NCBI GenBank assembly: GCA_020025095.1
Contig: JAHHSS010000088.1
Coordinates: 1-5,933, forward strand
Reading direction: 5' to 3'
Length of the DNA: 5,933 nt
Source: Peptostreptococcus sp.
Lineage (GTDB): Bacteria > Bacillota > Clostridia > Peptostreptococcales > Peptostreptococcaceae
The position numbers and the translations under genes are program-made. Below the pieces are notes generated by a model. The model saw only the letters and a list, made by a program, of their open reading frames with translations. It was not told where the DNA came from and searched no databases. The first letter of the stretch is position 1. The number at the start of each line of letters is the position of its first letter. Shown in pieces: positions 1 to 5,837 of this stretch.

Positions 1-74
1 GATATACATGATACTGGACATTCACCAGCACATGCTCCACAACTAATACAAGCGTCTGTTATTACGTAAGCCAT
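1..74 (-). CDS. 2[4Fe-4S] ferredoxin, N-terminal part (gene runs off the left edge)
   Basis: Only the first 24 codons are in the window. They read from an ATG at 74-72 and carry the pattern C9-x2-C12-x2-C15-x3-C19-Pro20, the classical first half-motif of clostridial 2[4Fe-4S] ferredoxins, which ligates three irons of one cluster and one of the other. These are small (about 55 residue) cytosolic carriers of low-potential electrons for enzymes such as pyruvate:ferredoxin oxidoreductase and hydrogenase. The start is secure: a perfect AGGAGG lies at 88-83, 8 nt before the ATG, and an extended -10 promoter lies further upstream. An extra cysteine, C23, follows the CP motif where many clostridial ferredoxins have alanine. 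The second cluster motif is outside the window, so a longer ferredoxin-domain protein cannot be excluded. Confidence 0.9.
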   Translation of the reverse strand, partial: MAYVITDACISCGACAGECPVSCI

Positions 75-101
75 TTTTTGTACCTCCTATTAAACATATA
101 T

Positions 102-113
102 TTTATCGATAAA
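102..113. promoter_or_regulatory. Perfect 12-bp palindrome at the predicted ferredoxin transcription start
   Basis: TTTATCGATAAA is a perfect inverted repeat of 6+6 with no spacer. It begins 3 nt downstream of the -10 box, so it covers the predicted +1 (about position 110) and the start of the leader. That is a classic position for a repressor operator, but the sequence is not the Rex consensus (TTGTTAA-N4-TTAACAA) and no regulator can be named from it. AT-rich DNA makes short palindromes common, so the assignment is tentative. Confidence 0.35.
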
Positions 114-116
114 CTT

Positions 117-145
117 ATTATAACAGAGTAGGCTTATATTTGCAA
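117..145 (-). promoter_or_regulatory. Ferredoxin gene promoter, sigma-A type with extended -10
   Basis: On the minus strand, a -35 box TTGCAA (145-140, 4 of 6 consensus matches) is followed by a 17-nt spacer and a perfect -10 TATAAT (122-117). The -10 is preceded by TGT, giving the extended form TGnTATAAT. Initiation is expected near position 110, giving a leader of roughly 36 nt before the ATG. The near-consensus -10, ideal spacing and upstream A-tracts predict strong, probably growth-linked expression, as expected for an abundant ferredoxin. Confidence 0.8.
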
Positions 146-149
146 TTGA

Positions 150-175
150 TTTTTTAATTTTTTTTCTATTTTTTT
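150..175 (-). promoter_or_regulatory. Phased A-tracts upstream of the ferredoxin promoter (UP-element-like)
   Basis: Read on the minus strand there are A-runs of 7 (175-169), 8 (165-158) and 6 (155-150) bases. Their centres lie about 10 and 9 bp apart, close to one helical turn. They occupy roughly -40 to -65 relative to the predicted start, where the RNA polymerase alpha-subunit C-terminal domains contact UP elements. Both an UP element and intrinsic curvature are reasonable readings. The function is inferred from position and composition only. Confidence 0.5.
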
Positions 176-260
176 CTGTCTTTTATTCGAAGCTTATTTT
201 TTCAATGTTTTTATTTTTAAATTAAAATATTTTTCGCACCCATTCTTCTTCAATTGAGAA

Positions 261-273
261 TTGTTATTAACAA
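261..273. repeat. 13-bp perfect palindrome next to the rex terminator
   Basis: TTGTTATTAACAA has two perfect 6-nt arms around a central T. The arms resemble the half-sites of clostridial Rex operators (TTGTTAA and TTAACAA), but here they nearly abut, while Rex operators have 4 nt between 7-nt arms. Its last two bases overlap the first stem of the terminator. It lies about 115 bp upstream of the ferredoxin -35 box. The role is unknown. Confidence 0.35.
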
Positions 274-319
274 AAAAGGATTATACCACTTCTTCTTTTA
301 AGTGGAATAATCCTTTTTT
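272..319 (-). terminator. Intrinsic terminator of rex
   Basis: Two 20-nt arms (319-300 and 291-272 on the minus strand) are complementary except for one A-A mismatch, with an 8-nt loop between them. The inner GC-containing stem is followed by a six-T run on the minus strand. The structure begins 95 nt after the rex stop codon, a long 3' UTR but with nothing else in it. Because the arms start and end in A/T runs, the same hairpin could also stop plus-strand transcripts, although no plus-strand gene is present. Confidence 0.85.
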
Positions 320-414
320 ACAGTCCATCATAAACATTAACATATTAAATAAAAAGAAAAAATATTTTGCTTCAAACGTGCCATAAATTGGCTTTTTTAT
401 GCTGTTATACTAAA

Positions 415-1053
415 TTATTCTTCGTCATCTCTTTCCTTCATCAGATAAGAAAGCGTAAATAAACTTTCTGTAAGATTCACACTCTCAACTATAACATCTG
501 ATGGAACTTCAAGATCTATTGGCGCAAAGTTCCAAATTCCTTTTACTCCCACACCCACTAATTTATCTGCTACTTCTTGAGCACCGTTCTTAGGTATACA
601 CAATATTGCTATATCAACATTATTTTCAAGAACGTATTTTTCTATATCATCTGAATCAAGTATTTCATAATCTCTAATTTTAAGACCTATCATTTTAGGA
701 TTTGCATCAAATACTGCATCTATCTCAAAACCTGCATTTCTGAATCCCGCATAATTAAGAAGAGCCTGCCCAAGATTACCTGCTCCTACAAGAATTGTCT
801 TATATTTTTTATCTAATCCTAGTATTTTGCCTATTTCTTTATGAAGGGCTTCAACATTATATCCGTATCCCTGCTGACCAAAACCTCCAAAATTATTCAA
901 ATCCTGTCTTATTTGTGAAGCTGTAAATCCTATAATTTCGCTTAGTTCCTTTGATGATATTCTATTAATATCTCTAGCTAATAAATCTGCTAAATATCTA
1001 TAATACTTCGGCAATCTTCTGATTACAGCCATAGAAATATTTTTATTTGCCAT
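415..1053 (-). CDS. rex: Redox-sensing transcriptional repressor Rex
   Basis: Rex is a homodimeric cytosolic repressor that binds operators of fermentation and electron-transfer genes when NADH/NAD+ is low and leaves DNA when it binds NADH. Residues 1-80 form the N-terminal winged helix, with the highly conserved stretch around SSKELSEIIGFTASQIRQDL (positions 33-52) and FGGFGQQGYGY (55-65). Residues 85-180 are a Rossmann fold with the dinucleotide loop G90-A-G-N-L-G95 and an Asp at 116 (VFDANP). WNFAPI (174-179) and the C-terminal helix SLFTLSYLM (197-205), which is domain-swapped in known structures, complete the family pattern. I chose the ATG at 1053-1051, giving 212 residues, because a perfect AGGAGG lies 6 nt upstream. 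The frame stays open to an ATG at 1089, but those 12 extra codons would be translated through the binding site and include a basic stretch not typical of Rex. The gene lies 131 nt after the ABC-F gene, has its own promoter-like sequence and ends at a strong terminator. Confidence 0.97.
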   Translation of the reverse strand: MANKNISMAVIRRLPKYYRYLADLLARDINRISSKELSEIIGFTASQIRQDLNNFGGFGQQGYGYNVEALHKEIGKILGLDKKYKTILVGAGNLGQALLNYAGFRNAGFEIDAVFDANPKMIGLKIRDYEILDSDDIEKYVLENNVDIAILCIPKNGAQEVADKLVGVGVKGIWNFAPIDLEVPSDVIVESVNLTESLFTLSYLMKERDDEE

Positions 1054-1059
1054 AAATTT

Positions 1060-1065
1060 CCTCCT
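1060..1065 (-). promoter_or_regulatory. rex ribosome binding site (decides the start codon)
   Basis: AGGAGG at 1065-1060 lies 6 nt before the ATG at 1053. The in-frame upstream ATG at 1089 has only A/T-rich sequence before it and no Shine-Dalgarno match, so the shorter 212-residue Rex is preferred. Confidence 0.85.
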
Positions 1066-1117
1066 ACTCTTTCTTGTGCTTATATTCATATTTTTTCATT
1101 TTTTAAACAAGCTATCA

Positions 1118-1136
1118 TTTGTCATTATACAACAAA
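1118..1136. promoter_or_regulatory. Inverted repeat over the rex -10 box, possible operator
   Basis: TTTGT and ACAAA arms flank a 9-nt centre that contains the whole -10 box TATAAT. The inner TTGT...ACAA ends match the outer bases of Rex operators (TTGT-N10-ACAA overall), but the centre is one base short and the inner TAA/TTA bases are not kept. It could be a degenerate autoregulatory Rex site or a chance repeat in AT-rich DNA. Confidence 0.3.
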
Positions 1137-1152
1137 AGCTACCATACAACAA
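1124..1152 (-). promoter_or_regulatory. Candidate rex promoter
   Basis: On the minus strand, TTGTTG (1152-1147, 3 of 6 matches to TTGACA) is followed by a 17-nt spacer and a perfect TATAAT (1129-1124). This places the start near 1117 and gives a leader of about 64 nt. A second TATAAT lies at 1157-1152 but has no good -35 box. A 9-bp sequence (TTGTTGTAT on the minus strand) occurs twice here, at 1152-1144 and 1135-1127. Read-through from the ABC-F operon is also possible, as I see no terminator in the 131-nt gap. Confidence 0.55.
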
Positions 1153-1184
1153 TTATACATTATTTTCGATAAATTTAAAACAGA

Positions 1185-3116
1185 TTATACCATTTTTTCT
1201 TCCCATTTTTGGTATAAATGTTCCAATTTTTTTTCGTATTCTGCCTTTTCTTGATTGACTTCTTTTGATTTTTCAGGCGAGGAATATATTTCCTCTTGGC
1301 AAAGCATAAACTCTAATCCCTGTATTTGTTTTTCTAATAATTCTATTTCTTCTTCTATCTTCTTAAGTTCGCTTTTAGCCTTGTTTACCCTCTGTTTTTC
1401 TTCTTTTTCTTTTCTTTTTTCTTCTTTAATTTGTGTTTTCGTTTTTTCTTCTATTTTGGATTCGCTAACAAGCTTTTCCATATCTTTTTGTTGATTTTTT
1501 TTCTCAACATAGTAGTCATAATTTCCTAGGTACTCAGTAACCCCATATTCGGACAGTAACAAAATCTTATCTATTACTGTGTTAAGAAAATATCTATCAT
1601 GTGAAATTGTAAAAATTGTACCGTCATATTCTAATAATGCTTCTTCTAGAACTTCTTTTGAGTCTATATCAAGATGGTTAGTTGGCTCATCTAAAAGCAG
1701 TAAATTAGATTTAGACAATATAAGCTTTAATATAGCTATTCTAGCTCTTTCTCCACCACTTAAAAGATTTATCTCCTTAAATACATCTTCATCTGAAAAT
1801 AAGAATGCCCCCAGTAAACTTCTTACCTCTGTTTGCGTAAGATTCGGATTAGAATCCCATATCTCATCTATTATAGTATTTTTCAAATTCAAATTTTTTT
1901 GTTCCTGATGGAAATATGCAGGATAAACATTTTGACCAATTTTGAATTCACCTTTATTTTGTTCTTCTTCTCCTATTAAAATCTTAAAAAGGGTAGACTT
2001 TCCTACACCATTAGGACCAATTAGAGCTACCTTTTCACCACGATATATATCAAAATTTACTCCTCTAAATAAAATTTTGTCATCATAGCTTTTTTCTAAA
2101 TCAGACACTCGTAAAACATCATTACCACTTTGAGAAGAGCTTTTAAATTTAAATTTAGCTTTTTTCCTAAATTCCTGTGGTTTTTCAAGCTTTTCTACCT
2201 TACTTAGCATTTTTTCTTTACTTCTAGCTCTTTTTATATGCTTTTCTCTACCATATGCTTTTAATCTTTCTATAGATTCTTCTTGCTTTTTTATATCTCT
2301 CTGCTGATTTTCATATCTCCTTATGTCTATCTCTTTCTGTATTTTAGCCTGTTTCAAATACTCAGTATAATTTCCATTATATGTAGTCAATGTTTTATTT
2401 GACATTTCAAATATTCTATTTACAGATTGATCTAAGAAATATCTATCATGAGATATAATCATAACAGTCCCTTCGTATGCTCTTAAAAATCCTTCTAACC
2501 ATTCTACTGCTTCAGAATCAAGATGGTTAGTTGGCTCGTCAAGAAGTAACAAAGACGGCTTGCTCAAAAGTAGTTTTCCAAGGAGAACTCTTGTTTTTTC
2601 TCCACCAGATAAAATATTTATCTCTTTATCCATATCCTCATCTACAAATCCAAGTCCCCTAAGAGTTCCTATAACTGCACTTTTATAACTATATCCGTTA
2701 TTAGCCTCGAAAGATTCATATTTTTTACCATAATCATCCATCAATTTTTTTAATTCATCAGATGAGGACGATTCATCTTTTGACAATTTTGCAATTTTTT
2801 GTTCCATATTTCTTAGCTCGGTTTCAGCCTCTCTTAAATTATCAAAAACACTTATCATTTCTTCATAAATAGTTTTATCTGAATGAAAATTTGTATTCTG
2901 CTCTAGGTATCCGATTCTACAGTCTTTTGATGTATATATTCCCCCACTATCATATCCATAAATACCTGTTATTATTTTAAAAAGTGTCGTTTTTCCAGTG
3001 CCATTTACGCCTACAATACCTACTTTATCACCTTCATTTATGGAAAATGAAATATCTTCAAGAATAGTATCTACACCGAAGCTCTTTGTTACCTTATTAC
3101 AGGATAACATTATCAT
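1185..3116 (-). CDS. ydiF: ABC-F family ribosome-associated ATPase, YdiF type
   Basis: This is a 643-residue soluble protein with two ABC ATPase domains and no membrane segments, the ABC-F architecture. Such proteins bind the ribosomal E site and reach toward the peptidyl-tRNA, acting in translation or antibiotic protection rather than transport. Domain 1 has Walker A G36-VNGTGKTT44, signature LSGGEK (169-174), Walker B and glutamate in LLLLDEPTNHLD (189-200) and H-loop ISHDR (221-225). Domain 2 has Walker A G367-PNGVGKST375, LSGGER (452-457), LLLLDEPTNHLD (472-483) and ISHDR (504-508). All catalytic residues are intact at both sites. A charged linker at about 245-330 corresponds to the P-site tRNA-interacting region. 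Residues from about 545 to the end form a Lys/Glu-rich coiled coil. Its length and place between tsaD and rex match B. subtilis YdiF (642 residues). The start ATG at 3116 is preceded by GGAGGTGA overlapping the end of tsaD; the ATG two codons later is less well spaced. The linker is not diagnostic of an antibiotic-resistance ABC-F to my eye, so a housekeeping role is more likely. Confidence 0.93.
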   Translation of the reverse strand: MIMLSCNKVTKSFGVDTILEDISFSINEGDKVGIVGVNGTGKTTLFKIITGIYGYDSGGIYTSKDCRIGYLEQNTNFHSDKTIYEEMISVFDNLREAETELRNMEQKIAKLSKDESSSSDELKKLMDDYGKKYESFEANNGYSYKSAVIGTLRGLGFVDEDMDKEINILSGGEKTRVLLGKLLLSKPSLLLLDEPTNHLDSEAVEWLEGFLRAYEGTVMIISHDRYFLDQSVNRIFEMSNKTLTTYNGNYTEYLKQAKIQKEIDIRRYENQQRDIKKQEESIERLKAYGREKHIKRARSKEKMLSKVEKLEKPQEFRKKAKFKFKSSSQSGNDVLRVSDLEKSYDDKILFRGVNFDIYRGEKVALIGPNGVGKSTLFKILIGEEEQNKGEFKIGQNVYPAYFHQEQKNLNLKNTIIDEIWDSNPNLTQTEVRSLLGAFLFSDEDVFKEINLLSGGERARIAILKLILSKSNLLLLDEPTNHLDIDSKEVLEEALLEYDGTIFTISHDRYFLNTVIDKILLLSEYGVTEYLGNYDYYVEKKNQQKDMEKLVSESKIEEKTKTQIKEEKRKEKEEKQRVNKAKSELKKIEEEIELLEKQIQGLEFMLCQEEIYSSPEKSKEVNQEKAEYEKKLEHLYQKWEEKMV

Positions 3117-3131
3117 ACTTTTTCACCTCCA

Positions 3132-4193
3132 CTACCCTTGATTTATTTTTAGATTTGGAATAGCGTTCAAATCCATTCCATTTCTCCTTCCATTTATATA
3201 TCTGTAATATCCGGCTGAAGCAATCATAGCTGCATTGTCTGTGCACAATACCATTGGTGGATACTTTAAATCAAGGCCTTCTTCTTCACAAAGCTTACTC
3301 ATTCTCTCTCTTAAAGCGGAATTGGCTGCTACTCCACCTGACAATGTAATTGTATTATACCCCTTATCTTTACAAGCCTTTATAGCTTTTTTAGTCAACA
3401 CATCAACAACAGCTGCCTGAAATGATGCACATACATCCTCTTCTATAATTTCTATATTTTTCATCTTCATAGAGTTTAAATAATTTAAAACCGAAGATTT
3501 TATGCCACTAAAACTAAAATCATAATCATTTTCATGAAGGCAAGCTCTCGGAAAATCTATTGCTTCTGGATTACCTTTTTTAGCAAGTCTATCTACTATA
3601 GGCCCACCTGGATAACCAAGTCCTAAAGCCCTCGCAACCTTATCAAAGGCTTCCCCTGAAGCATCATCTTTTGTTTTTCCAAGTATTTCATATACTCCAT
3701 AATCCTTTACCTCTACTAAATGAGTATGTCCTCCAGATACTATTAATGTTATAAAAGGAGGCTTTAAATCTTTATGTTCTATATAATTAGCACTTAGATG
3801 CCCCTCTATATGATTAACACCTACTAAATCTTTGTTTAATGTAAAGGCGAGCGATTTTGCATACGAAAGACCTACAAGAAGTGCTCCTACAAGCCCTGGC
3901 CCGTAGGTTACAGCTATATGTGTAATGTCTTCAAATCCTAATCCGCTTTCTTCCAAAGCTTCTTGCACAACCACATCTATATTTTCTATGTGTTTTCTAG
4001 AAGCTACTTCAGGAACTACTCCACCAAATTTTTTATGAGTTTCTATTTGAGTAGAAATTATATTAGCCAAAACTTCTCTACCATTTTTTAATATTGCACA
4101 AGCAGTTTCATCACAGCTACTTTCTATTGCAAGAGTAATAATTTCCTCCTCTTTAGTTTCATATTCATCTATTGAATGCTTTTTTTCAAACAT
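3132..4193 (-). CDS. tsaD: tRNA N6-adenosine threonylcarbamoyltransferase TsaD
   Basis: TsaD is the catalytic subunit that transfers threonylcarbamoyl from threonylcarbamoyl-AMP to N6 of A37 in tRNAs decoding ANN codons, working with TsaB and TsaE. The protein has the ASKHA fold. Visible motifs are ESSCDET (24-30), FGGVVPEVASRKH (56-68), GPGLVGALLVG (98-108), the metal-binding N127-H-I-E-G-H132 (ligands H128 and H132), SGGHTHLV (153-160), FSFSGIKSS (226-234), LSGGVAAN (284-291) and CTDNAAMIAS (317-326), whose D319 corresponds to the third metal ligand. The 353-residue length is slightly long, because about 16 charged residues precede the usual IITLAIESSCDET start. The ATG at 4193 has GGGAGGTGA 8 nt upstream and is the only ATG with a proper site, so the extension looks real. 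The gene starts 3 nt after the rimI stop. Confidence 0.97.
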   Translation of the reverse strand: MFEKKHSIDEYETKEEEIITLAIESSCDETACAILKNGREVLANIISTQIETHKKFGGVVPEVASRKHIENIDVVVQEALEESGLGFEDITHIAVTYGPGLVGALLVGLSYAKSLAFTLNKDLVGVNHIEGHLSANYIEHKDLKPPFITLIVSGGHTHLVEVKDYGVYEILGKTKDDASGEAFDKVARALGLGYPGGPIVDRLAKKGNPEAIDFPRACLHENDYDFSFSGIKSSVLNYLNSMKMKNIEIIEEDVCASFQAAVVDVLTKKAIKACKDKGYNTITLSGGVAANSALRERMSKLCEEEGLDLKYPPMVLCTDNAAMIASAGYYRYINGRRNGMDLNAIPNLKINQG

Positions 4194-4196
4194 AAT

Positions 4197-4646
4197 CTAT
4201 TTCACCTCCCTTACCTGTTTCCACATTATTATCGCATCTTCTCTGTTATCGCTATAATATTCTTTTCTAATTCCTCCTGGTATAAAGCCATACTTTTTAT
4301 ATAAATTTTGGGCAATTTCATTGCTCTTTCTTACCTCTAATGTTATAGAATTAATAGAATCTTCTCGACACCTATCTATTAAATATTCCATTAACATACT
4401 TCCTATATGCTTACCTCTATAGTCTTTATGAACGGCTACATTATTAATATGAGCTTCATCTATTATATACCATACACCTATATATCCTACTATATTGCCT
4501 TCTTCATCTTCTGCAACTATATACTTCGCAAGCTTATTTTTCATCTCGCTTTTAAACGCAGATAAAGACCATGGGTCAGAAAAAGCAGATAACTCCACTT
4601 TATGTACTGCTTCTACATCCTCTATTTTCATGCTTCTACATTTCAT
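4197..4646 (-). CDS. rimI: RimI-type GNAT protein N-acetyltransferase
   Basis: This is a 149-residue single-domain GNAT enzyme, the normal length for RimI. Family knowledge: RimI acetylates protein N-termini with acetyl-CoA, classically the alanine of ribosomal protein S18, though the substrates may be broader. The acetyl-CoA pyrophosphate loop is seen at Y76-R-G-K-H-I-G82, after the beta strand HINNVAV (66-72). LEVRKSN (103-109) carries a glutamate equivalent to the E. coli catalytic E103, and the following LYKKYGF (115-121) has the conserved tyrosine (Y116) that serves as the general acid. The N-terminal SAFSDPWS (20-27) is also typical. The start at 4646 has AGAGG 6 nt upstream overlapping the tsaB stop, and the gap to tsaB is 9 nt. 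Its place between tsaB and tsaD is the usual one in Firmicutes. The exact substrate is not shown by the sequence. Confidence 0.93.
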   Translation of the reverse strand: MKCRSMKIEDVEAVHKVELSAFSDPWSLSAFKSEMKNKLAKYIVAEDEEGNIVGYIGVWYIIDEAHINNVAVHKDYRGKHIGSMLMEYLIDRCREDSINSITLEVRKSNEIAQNLYKKYGFIPGGIRKEYYSDNREDAIIMWKQVREVK

Positions 4647-4655
4647 AGTTTTCCT

Positions 4656-5378
4656 CTATTTACTTTCTTCTACTTCTTTAAGTCTTTTCTGCTTTTCTTC
4701 ATATTGCATTTCAGCTTGTGATTTTCTAATATACATAGGAACTATATCATAGCAATTGTGAATATCTATATTTCTTTCATATTTTATCTTAGCAAGACAT
4801 GCTATACTTGAAGCCTTAGAAACATTTTTATCTGGACTAGCTATTTCAACTAAATCCATATTAAATTGGTCTTTGCATTTATCTAGACCTTCTCCAAGCA
4901 TAATTACATCTTCTCCACATTCTTTTATTTTTTCTACAAGTTCATCAATCTCTTTCACTTCTATAGGACTTATTTCACTTATTTCTCCATCAATAAATTT
5001 GTATGAAGCCGTGTACAATTTCTTTCCCTGCGCATCAAGTATTGGAATTATTTTCTTATTCGAATTAGAAACATTAAAAGCCAAGCTTTCAAGTGAATTT
5101 ATAGCTACAATTTTTAAATTTTTAGCATGTGCCATGGCTTTAACAGTTGCCATAGCTATCCTCAAGCCTGTGAATGAACCCGGACCTATGCAAACTGCTA
5201 AAATATCTATATCATCCATGGTAATATCTGAAAGCTTAAAAAGACTTTCTAGCATCGGCATAAGCTTCTGTGAATGAGTTCTTTTATCATTTATAAATAT
5301 TTCTCCTACAAGTGTATCCTCTTTTAAAAGAGCTATACTTGCAGCCTTAGTCGAAGTGTCAAAGCTCAATATATTCAT
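4656..5378 (-). CDS. tsaB: tRNA threonylcarbamoyladenosine biosynthesis protein TsaB
   Basis: TsaB is the non-catalytic ASKHA-fold partner that dimerises with TsaD and is required for formation of t6A37 in tRNA. Family motifs are ILSFDTST (3-10), the HSQKLMPML stretch (35-43), and the glycine-rich G65-PGSFTGLRIA75, followed by SLESLA (95-100). The DAQGKKLYTASY segment (115-126) stands where many TsaB proteins have DAR(R/K)xEVY, so Arg is replaced by Gln at 117. The C-terminal PMYIRKSQAE (214-223) is the usual end signature, followed by a charged helical tail. The full length is 240 residues. The ATG shares one base with the tsaE stop (TAATG), and GGAGGTGA inside the last tsaE codons serves as its ribosome binding site, so translational coupling is expected. 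Confidence 0.96.
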   Translation of the reverse strand: MNILSFDTSTKAASIALLKEDTLVGEIFINDKRTHSQKLMPMLESLFKLSDITMDDIDILAVCIGPGSFTGLRIAMATVKAMAHAKNLKIVAINSLESLAFNVSNSNKKIIPILDAQGKKLYTASYKFIDGEISEISPIEVKEIDELVEKIKECGEDVIMLGEGLDKCKDQFNMDLVEIASPDKNVSKASSIACLAKIKYERNIDIHNCYDIVPMYIRKSQAEMQYEEKQKRLKEVEESK

Positions 5379-5833
5379 TATACAGTCACCTCCTCGACAA
5401 TTTTTTTATACTTATCTCCTATGGGATTCATACTTATTTTTCTTCCTTCACCTTCATATGTAAGAAGCAATTCCAATCTTTCTTCTGGCAGTATATCCTC
5501 AATAAGATTAGACCACTCTATTATACATACTCCATCCGAGTTTATGTATTCTTCAAAGCCTATTTCATACATCTCTTCACTAGATGATATTCTATAAACA
5601 TCAAAATGATATAATAATAATTTTCCATCTGTATATTCATTCACTATATTAAAAGTCGGACTCGTTATATCATCATCTATTTCCATAGCTTTTGCTATAC
5701 TCTTTGTTATAGTTGTTTTTCCAGCTCCAAGATCTCCATTTAGACATATTATTGCTCCAGGAAATAATCTTTTTCCTATTTTTTGACCTATCTTTTCGGT
5801 GAATTTTTCATTTTCAAGAAAAAACTCCTTCAT
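5378..5833 (-). CDS. tsaE: tRNA threonylcarbamoyladenosine biosynthesis ATPase TsaE
   Basis: TsaE is a small P-loop ATPase that binds the TsaB-TsaD heterodimer and resets or drives the t6A transfer cycle. The Walker A motif is G33-DLGAGKTT41 (K39 and T40 contact phosphate and Mg). SPTF (58-61), the HFDVYR strand (76-81) with the conserved Asp/Tyr/Arg, and IIEW (104-107), which holds the family glutamate, are all present. The 151 residues are normal for the family. I chose the ATG at 5833-5831 rather than the in-frame ATG at 5845, because the upstream one lies in the G-rich ribosome binding site itself and has no site of its own; the protein also then begins MKEFFLENEK, like other family members. 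This is the first gene of the operon visible here. Confidence 0.95.
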   Translation of the reverse strand: MKEFFLENEKFTEKIGQKIGKRLFPGAIICLNGDLGAGKTTITKSIAKAMEIDDDITSPTFNIVNEYTDGKLLLYHFDVYRISSSEEMYEIGFEEYINSDGVCIIEWSNLIEDILPEERLELLLTYEGEGRKISMNPIGDKYKKIVEEVTV

Positions 5834-5837
5834 AGTC

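Larger units (their letters stand above)
75..414. other. 340-nt intergenic region between rex and the ferredoxin gene
   Basis: There is no credible coding sequence here. From right to left the region holds the rex 3' flank (414-320, no clear structure beyond a 4-bp stem at 380-392), a 20-bp-stem terminator (319-272), a 13-bp palindrome abutting it (261-273), about 80 nt of featureless AT-rich DNA, three A-tracts (minus strand) at 175-150, a TTGCAA/TATAAT promoter (145-117), a 12-bp palindrome (113-102) and the ferredoxin ribosome binding site (88-83). The terminator followed by a full promoter indicates that the ferredoxin gene is a separate transcription unit from rex. Confidence 0.8.

Noticed and set aside
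251..263. Short hairpin CAATT-GAG-AATTG
   Set aside because: A 5-bp, mostly A/T stem with a 3-nt loop is weak, has no T-run and no associated gene end.
380..398. Stem GCCA-TAAAT-TGGC followed by six T on the plus strand
   Set aside because: The stem is only 4 bp and there is no plus-strand gene to terminate. On the minus strand no T-run follows it.
1076..1908. Plus-strand open frames of 60, 79 and 109 codons opposite the ABC-F gene and the rex upstream region
   Set aside because: They are antisense to a well-supported gene or promoter, consist largely of Phe/Ser/Leu/Ile as expected of a complement of Lys/Glu-rich coding DNA, and have no convincing ribosome binding sites.
1185..3116. ABC-F protein as an antibiotic-resistance determinant or transporter ATPase
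   Set aside because: Two fused ATPase domains without membrane partners exclude a transporter. The position in a conserved housekeeping operon and similarity in length and order to YdiF argue against an acquired resistance gene.
3235..5277. Plus-strand open frames of 61-134 codons opposite tsaD, rimI and tsaB
   Set aside because: All lie antisense to conserved genes, show no family motifs and have composition expected from the opposite strand.
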